DNA of 11,340 bases from an uncultured delta proteobacterium (GTDB taxonomy: Bacteria; RBG-13-61-14; DRUE01). The notes beneath the pieces were generated by a model, which was given only the letters and a program-made list of their open reading frames with translations, was not told where the DNA came from and searched no databases. A program made the translations under genes and the position numbers. The stretch lies in the NCBI GenBank assembly GCA_903930515.1, contig CAIYYW010000377.1, positions 1 to 11,340 of the forward strand, written 5' to 3'. Shown in pieces: positions 10,774 to 11,340 of this stretch (positions are counted from its first letter, which is position 1; the number at the start of each line of letters is the position of its first letter).

Positions 10774-11340
10774 ATGGATGGAAAATACCGGGTGACTACT
10801 AAAGCGAAAAGAGGCAAAGCCAAATGGGACCGCCGGACCTTTATGTCCGCGGCCGGGCTGGGAGCATTGGCCGGGCTCGCCGGCGGCTGCGCCGCGCTCG
10901 ACCGCCGGGGATATGAGTCAAGCTTCGGCGAGCTATCCGGCAAGTTCTCCGCAAAACCGCTGCCGCCACTGGGCCGAGAAAACGGGGCTGGGATAGATGG
11001 GCAATGGATCTCGGATTTCATCGCCGCCTTTGTGAAGAATGACGCCGGCAACTCGATGGAGGCCAAGTTTTCGGGCGAGAAAATTTATCAGGACGCTCTG
11101 GTGGGTTTCGCCGCCGGCCCAGACCCGTTATTCCTCAAATATCAAAAGCTCATCGGCCCCTTCCATCTCACCCCGGCCGAGGCCATGGCGATGGCCGCCG
11201 GGAGGCAGGGAGTAAAAGCGCCGCCGGCCGAGCAGATCGGTGTGGTTTCCTTCATCCTGCCCTTTGCCGATCCGATCGTGGCGAGCAACGCCGCGGAAAA
11301 GCGCTGGTGCTCTCCCCGCTGGGCGCAGGCTCGGTTGCTC
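10774..11340 (+). CDS. Tat-exported QueG-like iron-sulfur protein, 3' partial
   Basis: The frame is open from ATG 10774 to the window end (189 residues). A twin-arginine signal is present: D-R20-R21-T-F-M, then the hydrophobic stretch SAAGLGALAGLAGG ending in Cys39. The GGC context could make it a Tat lipoprotein. The mature part has LVGFAAGPDPLFLKYQKLIG followed by PFHLTPAEA, and then IGVVSFILPFADPIV and SPRWAQARLL. I recognise these as the opening of QueG-like proteins, the family of epoxyqueuosine reductase and the reductive dehalogenase core. The cobalamin-like and 4Fe-4S parts would lie beyond the window. A Tat signal argues against a role in tRNA modification. Starts at ATG 10774 or GTG 10792 are both possible; neither has a good ribosome binding site. 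Confidence 0.72.
   Translation, partial: MDGKYRVTTKAKRGKAKWDRRTFMSAAGLGALAGLAGGCAALDRRGYESSFGELSGKFSAKPLPPLGRENGAGIDGQWISDFIAAFVKNDAGNSMEAKFSGEKIYQDALVGFAAGPDPLFLKYQKLIGPFHLTPAEAMAMAAGRQGVKAPPAEQIGVVSFILPFADPIVASNAAEKRWCSPRWAQARLL

Overview
The window reads as chromosomal DNA of a GC-rich, Gram-negative, probably anaerobic bacterium. A WaaP-type lipopolysaccharide kinase implies an outer membrane, and an oxygen-sensitive glycyl radical enzyme implies anoxic growth. Tandem PilZ domains and a Tat-exported QueG-like iron-sulfur protein are common in Desulfobacterota and their relatives. That placement is an inference from gene content, not a measurement.

Layout. (1) 1-2249, plus strand: the tail of an unrecognised gene, then a six-helix sensor histidine kinase carrying the RegB/PrrB quinone-site motif GGxxNPF, closely followed by a dodecin with a strong ribosome binding site. 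(2) 2290-4736, minus strand: a polytopic GT-C-type glycosyltransferase and, downstream, a tandem PilZ protein with two intact c-di-GMP motifs. Both minus-strand genes have promoter-like hexamers so close to their ATG that the transcripts would be almost leaderless. (3) 4954-9120, plus strand: a glycyl radical enzyme broken by one extra C in a C5 run, a translationally coupled two-domain FMN split-barrel protein (TAATG overlap), and a WaaP/Kdo-kinase-like protein starting at a TTG. The divergent region in front (4737-4953) is rich in TTGAT/ATCAA half-sites. (4) 9121-10305: a region without large genes, holding a well-formed tRNA-Arg(CCU) with its own extended -10 promoter, a chain of micro-ORFs encoding single-helix peptides, a strong rho-independent terminator, a 16-bp exact tandem duplication and a promoter candidate. 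(5) 10306-11340: a MaoC/R-hydratase-like protein followed by the first 189 residues of a Tat-exported QueG-like protein that runs off the window.

How parts may work together (inference). The kinase may report the quinone-pool redox state, but no response regulator is visible. The glycyl radical enzyme has the Cys-x-Glu pair of the decarboxylase/dehydratase/lyase branches, and its GCLENT...GTVDxNLNLAKAVEL context recalls arylacetate decarboxylases. No radical-SAM activase is in the window. The glycosyltransferase/PilZ pair and the WaaP-like kinase point to cell-envelope work. The least explained part is the micro-ORF unit behind the tRNA.
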